A stretch of DNA of 64,000 nt from Pseudomonadota bacterium (GCA_029779535.1 JAKPAG010000128.1:62001-126000), one strand, 5' to 3'. Counted from the first letter of the stretch, positions 9,208-18,477 are shown. Numbers and translations are program-made. The notes: generated by a model from the sequence alone, not told the origin.

Positions 9208-9215
9208 TGCGTAAC
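9208..9215 (+). promoter_or_regulatory. TGCGTAAC element
   Basis: TGCGTAAC lies directly next to the 9-bp inverted repeat in the divergent promoter of the TonB receptor and the DUF1254 gene. It is one of at least six TGCGTAWC elements in intergenic DNA of this window. A related TTACGCG occurs near 9294. Confidence 0.5.
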
Positions 9216-9304
9216 TTCGATGGCGCGCATCTACGCGAACTGGTGTTGCGACACAATTGAAAATTGGATAGCGTAGCCCGCAACAAGGCAAATTACGCGA
9301 TGGG

Positions 9305-10651
9305 ATGGATATGCTGACGATTGCACTGGCTGCCGCCGCAGCTCTGCCCGATGGGACGCAGTGCCAGGCCGCCGCCGCCGATCCGCAGGCCGCATTGGCG
9401 CAAAGCATCGGTCTGCAAGGCTATATCTACGGCTATCCGCTGGTCGACATGCTGAAGCAGCGCTTCAACGAGACGCACCGGACCAGCCCGGGCCAGCCGG
9501 TCGCCGCGCCGGTCAACCAGATCGCGATCTATCCCCACCTCCTGACCCCGGCCACCCAGGGCCAGCTGCGCGCGCCCAATTCGGATACGCTGTACCTCAA
9601 TGCCTGGGTCGACCTGTCGCGCGGGCCGGTGCTGATCGACACGCCGGACATGGGCACGCGCTATTACACGCTGGCCTTCATGGACCTCTATGCCCGGCCC
9701 TGGCACCTTGGCACGCGCACCAATGGCGGCAAGGCGCGGCGCTATGCGCTGGTCGGGCCGTCGGGCGGCACGGTGCCCGAAGGTTACGAAGTGTTCCGCC
9801 TGCCGACCGATACCGCCTGGATGCTGGGCCGCGTGCTGGTAACCGGGCCGCAGGACGAACCCGCCGCGCGCAAGCTGGCCGAGGCGATCACGATGCGCGG
9901 CGCACAGGGCGAGCCGGTAACCGACGCCGCGCCGCTCAACCCGTTCGACAGCCTGGCCTATTTCCAGCTGCTCAACCAGGCGCTGCGCAGCGTTCCGGCC
10001 AAGCCGGGCGAGGAAGCGCTGATGGCCCAGTTCGACCGCGCCGGGTTCGGCCCCGGCGTGGTGTTCGATGAAGCCAGACTGAGCGCCGCGCAGAAGCTGG
10101 GGCTGGGCTGCACGCTGCGGATCGGGCCAGACGTGCTGAAAGCCAACGGCTTCCGCCCGACGCAAAGCGGCAATGGCTGGCTGCTGTCGCGGGCGATGGA
10201 CAATCCCGGCAACGATTTCCTGCTGCGCGCCGAAGCGGTGCGCGGCGGCTATGTCAACGCGCGCGAGGAATCGATCTATCCCGCCGCGATCCAGGACAGT
10301 TCGGGCCAGTGGCTGAACGGGGCGAACAGCTACCGCATCCGCTTTGCCAAGGGGCAGCTGCCGCCGGTCGACGGATTCTGGTCGATCACCGCCTATACCG
10401 CGCAGGGCGTGCAACTCAGCGAAAACGCGATCCACCGCTATACCATCGGCGATCGCACCAAGGGGCTGAAGTTTGCCAGGGACGGATCGCTTACCCTCAC
10501 CCTCTCCGCCGCGCGCCCGCGCGAAGGCACCGCCAACTGGTTGCCGGTTCCGGCAGCAGGCTTCACTCTGGTCGCACGGCTTTACCTGCCCCGCCCGTCA
10601 GCACTGGATGGCAGCTATCTGCTGCCTCCGGTCGAAAGGATCACCGAATGA
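9305..10651 (+). CDS. DUF1254/DUF1214 domain-containing protein
   Basis: A 448-residue protein with an N-terminal DUF1254 region (GLQGYIYGYPLVDML at about 36-50, then RAPNSDTLYLNAWVDL near 94) and a C-terminal DUF1214 region (GFWSITAY and RYTIGDRTKGL near 360-385). A short hydrophobic N-terminus (LTIALAAAAAL) suggests export to the periplasm. The start could also be the ATG at 9311. It is divergent from the TonB receptor and followed by SnoaL and phosphatase genes. No reaction is established for this family. Confidence 0.8.
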   Translation: MDMLTIALAAAAALPDGTQCQAAAADPQAALAQSIGLQGYIYGYPLVDMLKQRFNETHRTSPGQPVAAPVNQIAIYPHLLTPATQGQLRAPNSDTLYLNAWVDLSRGPVLIDTPDMGTRYYTLAFMDLYARPWHLGTRTNGGKARRYALVGPSGGTVPEGYEVFRLPTDTAWMLGRVLVTGPQDEPAARKLAEAITMRGAQGEPVTDAAPLNPFDSLAYFQLLNQALRSVPAKPGEEALMAQFDRAGFGPGVVFDEARLSAAQKLGLGCTLRIGPDVLKANGFRPTQSGNGWLLSRAMDNPGNDFLLRAEAVRGGYVNAREESIYPAAIQDSSGQWLNGANSYRIRFAKGQLPPVDGFWSITAYTAQGVQLSENAIHRYTIGDRTKGLKFARDGSLTLTLSAARPREGTANWLPVPAAGFTLVARLYLPRPSALDGSYLLPPVERITE

Positions 10652-11277
10652 CTGATACCGCTCTCCTTGCCCGGATCGACCGGCTGGAATCGCTCGACGC
10701 GATCCGGCAGCTCCCCGCGAAATACGCGCTCGCGCTCGACATGCGCGACATGGACGCGATGGTCAGCCTGTTCCCCGCCGATGTGCGGGTGGGCAAGGAC
10801 GCCTCGGGCCGGCAGGCGCTGCGCGCCTACATGGACCGCACGCTGCGCTCGCCCTTCACCGGCACGTCGCACCACATCGGCGGCCACGTGATCGAATTCG
10901 ACGATCCCGATCATGCCCACGGCGTGGTCTATTCCAAGAACGAGCACGAAACCGGCGACGAATGGGTCATCATGCAGATGATGTATGTCGACGATTACAT
11001 CCGCCAGGACGGGCGCTGGTTCTTCGCCCGCCGCCTGCCGCTCTACTGGTATGCCACCGATCTCAACAAGCCGCCGATCGGCGAAAACAAGATGCGCTGG
11101 CCGGGCACCGAATGGGTGGAAGGCAACTTCCACAAGCTGTTCCCCAGCTACGCCGAGTTCTGGGCGCGCGAGGGCGACCACGGCGGGCCGGTGGCGGAAC
11201 CCGCGCCGCTGGACAAGTACCTTGAAACCATGCGACGCGGGGCTGCGCCGCCCAAGGTGAAGGTGCGCGCCGACTGA
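10648..11277 (+). CDS. SnoaL-like (NTF2-fold) protein
   Basis: A 209-residue NTF2-like protein. The N-terminal helix DRLESLDAIRQLPAKYALALD gives Tyr26 and Asp31, and SHH at 74-76 supplies a candidate catalytic His, the same YxxxxD...H pattern as in the other SnoaL proteins here. The C-terminal 70 residues extend beyond the usual domain. The ATG overlaps the previous stop (ATGA). A dehydratase or isomerase role is inferred from fold and context only. Confidence 0.82.
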   Translation: MTDTALLARIDRLESLDAIRQLPAKYALALDMRDMDAMVSLFPADVRVGKDASGRQALRAYMDRTLRSPFTGTSHHIGGHVIEFDDPDHAHGVVYSKNEHETGDEWVIMQMMYVDDYIRQDGRWFFARRLPLYWYATDLNKPPIGENKMRWPGTEWVEGNFHKLFPSYAEFWAREGDHGGPVAEPAPLDKYLETMRRGAAPPKVKVRAD

Positions 11278-11288
11278 CGGGGGAGAAC

Positions 11289-12083
11289 ATGATGAAGCAT
11301 CTGGGCTGGATCGGACTGGCGGCGCTGGGCGCGGCCAGCGTGGCGGTGCTGGCGGACGAGCCGGCCAAGCCCGTGTTCAAGATCCCGCCCGGCTACATCG
11401 CGGCCGAAAACGTCCCCGACAGCTCGCTGCTGGTGCCCCCGGCCCCGGCGCGCAAATCGGGCGCGGAACAGCGCGACAAGGCGGCGAGCAAGACGGCGCT
11501 GGCCGCCCACGGCACGCCGCGCTGGACCGTGGCGACCAGCGATGCGGATCTGTTCTCGCCGCAGGCCACCGGCGCGCTGAGCTGCGCGGCGGGCTTCGAC
11601 ATCTCGGCCCAGGCCACGCCTTCGCTCGACAAGCTGCTGCGCCGCACGATGATCGATTTCGGCATGGCCACCGGCAAGGCCAAGAAGCTTTACAACCGCG
11701 ACCGCCCGTTCGAAGTGAACAGGCAGCCGATGTGCACGCCAGAGATCGCCAGGGCGCTGGAAGCGGACGGGTCCTATCCCTCCGGCCACAGCGCGATCGG
11801 CTTCGGCTGGGGCATGGTGCTGGCGCAGCTGGTGCCCGATCGCACCACCCGGTTGATGGCCCGCGGCCGGGCCTTTGGCGAAAGCCGCCGGTTCTGCAAC
11901 GTCCACTGGCAAAGCGATGTCGAGGAAGGCCGCGTGATCGCCGCCGCTGTCTTCGCACGGTTGCAGGCCGAACCCGCCTATCAGGCGGACCTGCAAGCCG
12001 CGCGCGAGGAACTGGCCAAGGCCCCGCGCCAGGCCCCCAGCCGCGATTGTGCGGCAGAGGCAGCGGCGCTCGCCGGGGGCTAA
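11289..12083 (+). CDS. Exported class A-type acid phosphatase (PAP2 superfamily)
   Basis: A 264-residue protein with all three phosphatase motifs: K-x6-RP at residues 132-140, PSGH at 164-167, and SR-x5-H-x3-D at 199-210, with H167 and H206 expected to be catalytic. A hydrophobic N-terminus (residues 5-21, LGWIGLAALGAASVAVLA) indicates periplasmic export. MMK start; either Met may serve. It removes phosphate from organic monoesters. Its tail overlaps the convergent alpha/beta hydrolase by 4 bp. Its tie to the catabolic pathway is unclear. Confidence 0.88.
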   Translation: MMKHLGWIGLAALGAASVAVLADEPAKPVFKIPPGYIAAENVPDSSLLVPPAPARKSGAEQRDKAASKTALAAHGTPRWTVATSDADLFSPQATGALSCAAGFDISAQATPSLDKLLRRTMIDFGMATGKAKKLYNRDRPFEVNRQPMCTPEIARALEADGSYPSGHSAIGFGWGMVLAQLVPDRTTRLMARGRAFGESRRFCNVHWQSDVEEGRVIAAAVFARLQAEPAYQADLQAAREELAKAPRQAPSRDCAAEAAALAGG

Positions 12084-13051
12084 AGCTCGGCCAGGAATTC
12101 CAGCAGCAGCGCGTTCACCGGCCCGGGCGCTTCCAGCTGCATCATGTGTCCGGCGCGCGGGACCATCGCCACGCGGCGCACCTGCCCGTGATAGTCATGG
12201 ATCGCGGCGAGCGGATCGTCGCCATGCCAGGCTTCCAGGTCAACATCGCGATCGCTGCCGATGAAGAAATAGGGCTGCGTGGTCTTCTGCCCGCGCCAGG
12301 CCGCGCGCTGGTGCCAGCGCAGGTCCATCGCCCGGTACCAGTTCAGCCCGCCAGTAAAGCCGGAGCGTTCATAATCCGCGACCACCGCGTCCATCACCTC
12401 GGCGCTGAGCCACGACCACGGCAGCGGCGGCGCTTCGGGCAGCGCCTCGATATACGGCGTGCCGGAGGGATGCTCCCAGACGTTGAGATAGCGGTATTCG
12501 CCCGACAGCGCGTAATAGACCCGTTCGAGGAACTTGCGCGGCTCGGCATTGAGCGCCGCATCGGCGACGCCGGGCTCGCGGAAATAGTCGATGTGGACGA
12601 AGTGGCTTTGCGCCCATTCCGCCGCCTCGGCCAGCGGGGTGATATCGGCGCGGTCGGCGTAGAACGGGTTTTCCAGCGCAATGATCGCCCGCACCCGATC
12701 CGGGTGCAGGTGCGCGCAGTCGATCACCGCGAAGATCCCGAAATCGAGCCCCGCGAACACCGCCTGTGGCAGCCCGAGGTGATCAAGCAGGCCCGCGAGA
12801 TCCCCGGCGGTCTGGAAGCAGTCATATGCTGCGGGATCGGTCGGCCCCTCGGTCTGCCCCATGCCGCGCATGTCGGGGACGATCACCCGGTAACCGGCCC
12901 CGGCCAGCGCGGCGATCTGGTGGTGCCAGCTGATCCAGGTGTGGGGAAAGCCGTGGCACAGCACCACGGGCTCGCCCAGCCCGGCCTCCACCCAGTGCGT
13001 CTCAATCCCGTTGATCCGCGCGGTGTGGTGGGTCAGGCCGGGGATATGCAT
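12080..13051 (-). CDS. Alpha/beta hydrolase, epoxide hydrolase-like
   Basis: A 323-residue alpha/beta hydrolase. The oxyanion motif HGFP is at 33-36, the nucleophile is Asp103 in GLDFG (epoxide hydrolases usually have GHDWG), and the catalytic His is His302 in GHMMQ. An Asp nucleophile points to epoxide or haloalkane hydrolysis rather than esterase action. The residue before the nucleophile (Leu for His) is unusual. It is the last gene of the nine-gene minus-strand operon and starts 5 bp after the SDR ends. Confidence 0.85.
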   Translation of the reverse strand: MHIPGLTHHTARINGIETHWVEAGLGEPVVLCHGFPHTWISWHHQIAALAGAGYRVIVPDMRGMGQTEGPTDPAAYDCFQTAGDLAGLLDHLGLPQAVFAGLDFGIFAVIDCAHLHPDRVRAIIALENPFYADRADITPLAEAAEWAQSHFVHIDYFREPGVADAALNAEPRKFLERVYYALSGEYRYLNVWEHPSGTPYIEALPEAPPLPWSWLSAEVMDAVVADYERSGFTGGLNWYRAMDLRWHQRAAWRGQKTTQPYFFIGSDRDVDLEAWHGDDPLAAIHDYHGQVRRVAMVPRAGHMMQLEAPGPVNALLLEFLAEL

Positions 13052-13056
13052 GATCG

Positions 13057-13839
13057 TTACATCCGCTGCGAGGAAATGTTGCCGCCGTCGACCACCAGCT
13101 CGGTGGCGGTGATATAGCTCGCCTCATCCGAGAGGAGAAAGCGCACCGCCCGCCCGATTTCATCGGGCTGACCCAGCCGTTCGAGCAGGATGCGGCGTTC
13201 CAGCACGCCTTGTGGCAGCACATCGACCGTGGGTTGCAGCATTGGCGTCAGGATCATGCCCGGCGACACCGCGTTGATGCGGATGCCATCGCTGCCCAGC
13301 CGGTCAGCGAGCGAGCGGATCAGGCCGAGCATCCCGCTTTTCCCGGCCGAATAGACCGGGTTGATCGCGTTCCCCAGCGTGGCGTTGATCGAAGCGATGC
13401 CGACAATTGCCGAACCCGGATTGGCCTTGAAATCGGCCAGCAGGTCGCGGCACAGCATGGCCAGCGGACGCAGGTGGGTGTTGATCCCGTCGGCCCAGAC
13501 GTCCTCGGTCAGCCCGTCGAGCGAGCCCTGGTCGACCACGCCCGCGGAATGGACGAGCCCGCCGATACTGTCCATTGCCGCGCGGCTGGCGGCAATCGCG
13601 GCGGGATAGGCGGCAAGATCGCGCAGATCCACCGCCAGCCCCAGCGCGGCCACGCCAAATTCGGCGGCAATGGCTCTCGCCTCGGCCTCGGCCTTGGCCG
13701 CGTTGATGTCCCACAGCGCCACCGGGCGGCCGACCGCGGCCAGCGCCCGGGCCGAGGCGAGGCCGATGCCCGATGCCCCGCCGGTGACGATCACCCCGGT
13801 GGCCGGGCTGGCCAGCCGGGGAGCCAGATCAGCGGGCAC
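13057..13839 (-). CDS. SDR family oxidoreductase
   Basis: A 260-residue SDR with TGGASGIG (19-26), HSAG (97-100) in place of NNAG, Ser150, and Tyr163/Lys167 in YSAGK. The start is GTG, 2 bp after the upstream SDR stop. It belongs to the operon containing the KstD-like enzyme, which suggests oxidation or reduction of a ring hydroxyl or ketone. Confidence 0.87.
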   Translation of the reverse strand: MPADLAPRLASPATGVIVTGGASGIGLASARALAAVGRPVALWDINAAKAEAEARAIAAEFGVAALGLAVDLRDLAAYPAAIAASRAAMDSIGGLVHSAGVVDQGSLDGLTEDVWADGINTHLRPLAMLCRDLLADFKANPGSAIVGIASINATLGNAINPVYSAGKSGMLGLIRSLADRLGSDGIRINAVSPGMILTPMLQPTVDVLPQGVLERRILLERLGQPDEIGRAVRFLLSDEASYITATELVVDGGNISSQRM

Positions 13840-13841
13840 GG

Positions 13842-14654
13842 TCAGAAGTAGTAGCTGGCGCCATTGGCCACCAGCACCGAACCGTTGACGAAGCTGGCGT
13901 CATCGCTGGCCAGGTAGGCCACCGCCGCCGCGATCTCGCTGGGATCGGCCATGCGGCCCAGCGGCACGCTGGCTTCCATCGCCTTGATCCAGTCGTCCGG
14001 GATGCCCTGCATGATCGGGGTATTGGTCGGCCCCGGGGCAACCGCATTGACGCGGATCTGGCGCGGGGCGAGCTCGCGCGCAAGCTGCCGGGTCAGCCCG
14101 ATCACCGCCGCCTTGCTGGCGACATAGTGGGCGCTGCCCTCGCCCGACTGGGCGCTGGTCGAGCTGATGTTGACGATCGAACCGGGGTTGCCGTCTTCGG
14201 CCAGGACCTTGGTAAATTCGCGGCAGACAAAGAAGGTGCCGTTGAGGTTCACCGCCATGACCCCGGCCCAGCCTTCGTCACCCATGTGGATCAGCTGGTC
14301 GACGATCACGTCGCTGCTGCCCTTTTCGGCCAGTTCCGCGTTGCGCCGGGCCATCGCGCCGTAGAATTCGTCCGAACCATCGCCGGCGGCGCGGCCGGTG
14401 CCGGCATTGTTCACCGCGATGTCGAGCCGCCCGAAGGCCGCCCGTGCCGCGCGGATGCAGCGGGCCACATCGGCGCTGTCGGTCACGTCGCACTTCAGCC
14501 CCAGTTCGGCGCCGCTGGCCTTGGCCGCGTCCTCGTCCATGTCGAGCGCGGCAACCCGCGCGCCTTCTGCCGTGAGCCGCTCGACAATCGCCTTGCCGAT
14601 GCCGCGCCCCGCGCCCGTCACTACCGCGCCGCGCCCGGCCAGTTTACCGCTCAT
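13842..14654 (-). CDS. SDR family oxidoreductase with extended loop
   Basis: A 270-residue SDR: TGAGRGIG (13-20), NNAG (82-85), Ser164, Tyr177/Lys181 in YVASK. An insertion of about 25 residues between NNAG and the active-site strand (roughly 92-124, rich in Glu, Asp and Gly) is larger than usual and may shape a big substrate pocket. Its start overlaps the stop of the KstD-like gene by 4 bp, so the two are translationally coupled. Confidence 0.88.
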   Translation of the reverse strand: MSGKLAGRGAVVTGAGRGIGKAIVERLTAEGARVAALDMDEDAAKASGAELGLKCDVTDSADVARCIRAARAAFGRLDIAVNNAGTGRAAGDGSDEFYGAMARRNAELAEKGSSDVIVDQLIHMGDEGWAGVMAVNLNGTFFVCREFTKVLAEDGNPGSIVNISSTSAQSGEGSAHYVASKAAVIGLTRQLARELAPRQIRVNAVAPGPTNTPIMQGIPDDWIKAMEASVPLGRMADPSEIAAAVAYLASDDASFVNGSVLVANGASYYF

Positions 14655-16342
14655 GCATTTGCTCCTGTCATGTCCTGCGCGGCGATGAACCCAAAGGTCA
14701 TCGCCGGGCCAATGGTTACGCCCGCGCCCGGATAGCTTTCGCCCATGGCCGAGGCCGCGCTGTTGCCGATGGCATAGAGGCCGCCGATCGGCTGGCCGTC
14801 CTTGCCGATCACCCGCGCCTTGGCATCGGTCAGCAGGCCGCCGTTGGTGCCGATGTCGCCCGGATAGATCGGCATGGCATAGAACGGCCCCTTGTCGAGC
14901 GGACGCAGGCAGGGATTGGGGGTCTGGCTGGGATCGCCATACATCTTGTCATAGGCGGCCTCGCCCCGGTGGAAATCGGGATCCTCGCCCTTGGCGGCGA
15001 ACTGGTTGAACCGCGCCACGGTGGCCGAAAGCGCCGCCGGGTTGACGCCGATCTTGCGCGCCAGCGCTTCCACACTGCCCGCCTTCTTCAGGATAGAGCG
15101 GGTGCGCGGCCCCAGCGCGAAATCGGGCCAACCGGGATAGACCGGCCCCATCGGGAACTTGCCGCGATAGGTCGCGTCGAACACCATCCAACTCGGGCTG
15201 GCATCGCCATGTTCAAGCTGGCGGCGGGCCATGACCTGCCCGGTGACGTGATAGCTGGCCGCTTCGTTAAGGTAACGCTCGCCCGAACCGTTCACCATGA
15301 TGCAGCCAGGCAGGGCGCGTTCGATAGTGCACAGCCGGCCGCGATCCTCACCCGGCACATAGAACACCGGTGCGGCCCAGGCCGACTGCATGTTCATCGT
15401 ATCGGCACCAACGTCGATCCCGGCGCGGATCCCGTCGCCGGTGTTGCCGCTGGTCCCGCCCGAATAGAGCGCGGTCGGGTAAAGCGGCGCGAACTCATCG
15501 CGCATCGCCTGGTTCTTGTCGAAGCCGCCGGCCGCCAGCACCACGCCCTTGCGCGCGCCGATGCGAATGGTCTTGCCCTGGTGATTGGCGACAATGCCGA
15601 CCACCCTGCCGCCCTCGCGGACCAGTTCGGTCAGGCCGCATTCCAGCCACAGCGGCACGCCCTTCTGGTTCATGGCCAGCCGCAGCCCGCCCGCCAGCGC
15701 GTTGCCCAGCGTCAGGCGGCGGTCCTTGCGCGATTTCAGGCGGAACGGCAGGTCCAGCCAGTATTTCGCCACCGATTTCACCAGGTGTGAAATCCAGCCC
15801 TTGCCGCGGTAGAGCAGCAGGTAGGTCTCGTCGAAATGCCAGTTGAGATAGCCGAACAGGCTGGCCGCGGGCGAGGCGAAGCGCAGCGTTTCCACGTCCT
15901 TGCCCAGCGGCTTGCCATCGAGCGGCAGCGGCAGGTGGGTGCGGAACCCCGTGGGCGATCCGCCCGGGTTTTCCGCGTGATAGTCGGGATAGGGGAACGC
16001 CAGGTAGCGCACCGGGGTCTTTTCCATCAGCCAGCGCAGCATCGGCGCGGCATTGTCGACATAGGCGCGGATATTGGCATCGGGCACGTTATCGGCCGAC
16101 AGCGCGCGCAGATAGGTGAAGGCATCGTCGAGGTTGTCCTCGAACCCGGCTTCCTTCGCAACGTCGCTGCCGGGGATCCAGATCCCCGCGCCTGACGTTG
16201 CCGAAGTGCCGCCCCACAGCGCTTCCTTTTCGATCACCAGCACGTCGGCATGGCGTTCGGCGGCGGCCAGCGCGCACAGCATGCCGCCCGCGCCCGAACC
16301 CACCACCAGCACATCGACTTCCTTGTCCCAGGGTGCGCTCAT
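14651..16342 (-). CDS. 3-ketosteroid dehydrogenase-like flavoprotein (KstD family)
   Basis: A 563-residue FAD enzyme. VVGSGAGGMLCALAAAE (13-29) binds the ADP part of FAD, and GGTSATSGAGIWIPG (44-58) is a family hallmark. The catalytic Tyr equivalents are seen: Tyr121 in YPDYH and Tyr537 with Gly541 in YPGAG, matching Tyr119, Tyr487 and Gly491 of Rhodococcus KstD1. It should introduce a double bond next to a 3-keto group; delta-1 versus delta-4 specificity cannot be read off. Central gene of the minus-strand operon. Confidence 0.9.
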   Translation of the reverse strand: MSAPWDKEVDVLVVGSGAGGMLCALAAAERHADVLVIEKEALWGGTSATSGAGIWIPGSDVAKEAGFEDNLDDAFTYLRALSADNVPDANIRAYVDNAAPMLRWLMEKTPVRYLAFPYPDYHAENPGGSPTGFRTHLPLPLDGKPLGKDVETLRFASPAASLFGYLNWHFDETYLLLYRGKGWISHLVKSVAKYWLDLPFRLKSRKDRRLTLGNALAGGLRLAMNQKGVPLWLECGLTELVREGGRVVGIVANHQGKTIRIGARKGVVLAAGGFDKNQAMRDEFAPLYPTALYSGGTSGNTGDGIRAGIDVGADTMNMQSAWAAPVFYVPGEDRGRLCTIERALPGCIMVNGSGERYLNEAASYHVTGQVMARRQLEHGDASPSWMVFDATYRGKFPMGPVYPGWPDFALGPRTRSILKKAGSVEALARKIGVNPAALSATVARFNQFAAKGEDPDFHRGEAAYDKMYGDPSQTPNPCLRPLDKGPFYAMPIYPGDIGTNGGLLTDAKARVIGKDGQPIGGLYAIGNSAASAMGESYPGAGVTIGPAMTFGFIAAQDMTGANA

Positions 16343-16346
16343 CTGC

Positions 16347-17141
16347 TTACTCTTCCGTCAGGTAGAACTGCGGCTGCCGGCGTGCGACAATCCCCGCGTT
16401 GCGATTGGAAAAGCCCGGCTCAAGCGCTTCGGGCTGCGGTATGATCCAGTATTCGCCGCGCTCCACCGCGTCGAGCACCAGCGGCGCGAATTCATCGCCG
16501 GTCAGGCCGTTCTGGTCGAGCATGTCGGTCATCATCTTGTGGAACTGCGCGGCCGATCCCGGCGGCGGTTCGCGGAAGATGCCCGATTTGACCGGACCGG
16601 GGGCCAGCAGCGACACCTCGATCTTGCTCTTGATCAGCTTCAATTCGCCCGCGAGGCTTTCGGTCAGTGCGACCGCGGCGAACTTGGTGCTGGTATAGGG
16701 CGCCATCAGCGGCGATGGCAGGAACCCGCCGACCGAAGCCGTGTTGATGATCCGCGCCGGACGGTCCGCCGCCAGCAGGCGCGGCACGAAGGCGCGAATG
16801 CCGTTGACGATCCCGCCGATGTTGACATCGAGCGAGCGCTGCCAGGTTTCCGGGCTGATTTCCCAGATGAACCCGGTGGAGAGCACCCCGGCGTTGTTGA
16901 ACAGCAGGTCGACCTGGCCGTGCGCGGCATAGGCCGCATGGGCCAGCGCCTCGCACGATGCCGGCTCGGTCACGTCGCAGGCGACCGCCATGGCCGCCGC
17001 GCCGATCTCGTCTGCCACGGCCTGCACGGCCGCAGCGTCGCGGTCGGCCAGGACCACCTGCATCCCGCGCCGCGCCGCCTCGCGGGCCAGGCCCGCGCCG
17101 ATGCCCCCGGCCGCGCCGGTGATGACCGCGACCTGGCTCAT
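16347..17141 (-). CDS. SDR family oxidoreductase
   Basis: A 264-residue SDR: TGAAGGIG (8-15), NNAG (82-85), Ser136, Tyr149/Lys153 in YTSTK. The C-terminal 60 residues lack the usual DGG ending and instead resemble SDRs with a longer substrate-binding tail (FSNRNAGIVARR). It overlaps the downstream end of the NAD(P)-binding gene by 4 bp and precedes the KstD-like gene by 4 bp. Confidence 0.86.
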   Translation of the reverse strand: MSQVAVITGAAGGIGAGLAREAARRGMQVVLADRDAAAVQAVADEIGAAAMAVACDVTEPASCEALAHAAYAAHGQVDLLFNNAGVLSTGFIWEISPETWQRSLDVNIGGIVNGIRAFVPRLLAADRPARIINTASVGGFLPSPLMAPYTSTKFAAVALTESLAGELKLIKSKIEVSLLAPGPVKSGIFREPPPGSAAQFHKMMTDMLDQNGLTGDEFAPLVLDAVERGEYWIIPQPEALEPGFSNRNAGIVARRQPQFYLTEE

Positions 17142-18037
17142 CCGAACTGCTTCGCCACGTCGGCCACGGCATTGGCCACATCATTGCGGCGATAGCCCAG
17201 CAGGTCCACTTCGGCCGGATCGGGATTGACCCGCACCCAGTTGCCGCGCCCCTGCGGGATGGCGACATCGGGCAGCAGCGGCATTTCGGCGTCGCGTTCC
17301 TCGACCTGCACCGGGCTGCCCACCGCATTGAAGAACAGCTGGAAATAGTCACGGAAGGACAGGTTCTCGTCGCCGACCAGATAGGCCTTGCCCGGCTCGC
17401 CGCGCAGCAGCGCGCCTTCGATCGCTTCGGACAGCGACTGGAACGACATGAAGTTGGTCCCGCCGGTCGGCGCATAATGCTCGATCGGGATCAGGCCCTT
17501 GGCCCACTGGACATAAGGTTCGAAGATCTGGCTGGGCAGGCCTGGCACCGAGCCGACCATGAACGGCGCGTTGACACTGACCACGTCGAAGCCCGGCGCA
17601 GCCTGCGCCCGCGCGCCTTCGCAGGCGGCCTTGCGCGAACGGATATAGCCGTTGGCTTCCAGCAGGTCCGGGCTGGCCTGGTGATAGTAGGAGCCCAGCT
17701 GCACCGCGCGCTTCACGCCGGCTTCGCGGCAGGCGGCGAAGAAGGCGGGCACCGCCTCGTGGTTGGCCTTGTAAAGAAACTCGGCAAAGTCGCTGCCCTG
17801 CGGCACGTGGCGCGGATCGTTGCCGGCGGCGAAGACCACCCAGTCGAAGCCCGCCAGCTTTTCCGGCGTGTAATCGCCAGCGATATAGTCGCCCTGAACG
17901 AACGGCATCGCCGCCATCGGGGTTGCCGGGTTGGCGGGGTTGCGTCCGCCGATCGACACGGCATGCCCCTGCGCCGCAAGATGAATTGCCGCATGGCCGC
18001 CCAGCGCGCCGGTGCCGCCCACTACCAGTACTTTCAT
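17138..18037 (-). CDS. NAD(P)-binding epimerase/reductase-like protein (extended SDR)
   Basis: A 299-residue Rossmann protein with VVGGTGALGGHAA at residues 5-17, the GxxGxxG loop of extended SDRs (NmrA/epimerase type). No classical YxxxK is evident at the standard place, although a Tyr-rich stretch GSYYHQ lies near 115. It may reduce an enone or ketone, or be a redox-sensing relative. The true start is MKVLVVGG at 18037; the longer upstream reading has no SD. It overlaps the SnoaL gene by 4 bp. Confidence 0.78.
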   Translation of the reverse strand: MKVLVVGGTGALGGHAAIHLAAQGHAVSIGGRNPANPATPMAAMPFVQGDYIAGDYTPEKLAGFDWVVFAAGNDPRHVPQGSDFAEFLYKANHEAVPAFFAACREAGVKRAVQLGSYYHQASPDLLEANGYIRSRKAACEGARAQAAPGFDVVSVNAPFMVGSVPGLPSQIFEPYVQWAKGLIPIEHYAPTGGTNFMSFQSLSEAIEGALLRGEPGKAYLVGDENLSFRDYFQLFFNAVGSPVQVEERDAEMPLLPDVAIPQGRGNWVRVNPDPAEVDLLGYRRNDVANAVADVAKQFG

Positions 18038-18477
18038 TGTCCTGTCCCTTCGCTGGCCGCGCCGCTCTTGACGGTCACCGGCCGCACTTCTTCCCAATCG
18101 ACCACCAGTTGGCGGCGAATAAAGCGCCATTCGCCCGCTTCACGCCGCCAGCTGTCCTGATAGCGGATCGCCCAACTCAGCACCGCGTCCTGATCGTTCA
18201 GCAGGTGATCGGCGGTGCAATAGGTTTCGCCCGTTGCCGTATCGCCGTCGATGGCCGCAACGACCTGATGGACCTTGTGCTGCGTGGCGCGGAACATCTG
18301 GCCAAGCAGGTCGATCGAACCCAGGTTCGCCTCGCACCCGGCGACTGAAAAGCCCGGGCCTTCGATCACGCAGTCATCGGCCAGCACCGCGCGCCACAGG
18401 TCCTTGTCGCGCCGGTCTGCGCCCACGGCATACAGCTCGGCGCAGTGCCGCAGGGCGGCGTGGTCTGCCCCGCTCAT
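18034..18477 (-). CDS. SnoaL-like (NTF2-fold) protein
   Basis: A 147-residue NTF2-like protein. Tyr16 and Asp21 (YAVGAD) and His67 (QHKVH) give the YxxxxD...H pattern. I place the start at 18477, where the ATG overlaps the preceding SDR stop as ATGA. Located two genes before the KstD-like gene, it could dehydrate or isomerise a hydroxysteroid-like intermediate. Length is normal for a single SnoaL domain. Confidence 0.83.
   Translation of the reverse strand: MSGADHAALRHCAELYAVGADRRDKDLWRAVLADDCVIEGPGFSVAGCEANLGSIDLLGQMFRATQHKVHQVVAAIDGDTATGETYCTADHLLNDQDAVLSWAIRYQDSWRREAGEWRFIRRQLVVDWEEVRPVTVKSGAASEGTGQ

Noticed and set aside
7085..9214. A 709-codon plus-strand frame across the first TonB receptor
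   Set aside because: Antisense to a receptor with signal peptide, TonB box and terminal Phe; no SD or domain.
12080..13051. Assignment of the alpha/beta hydrolase as HsaD (meta-cleavage hydrolase)
   Set aside because: The nucleophile is Asp103, not Ser, and the GxSxGG motif of HsaD is absent.
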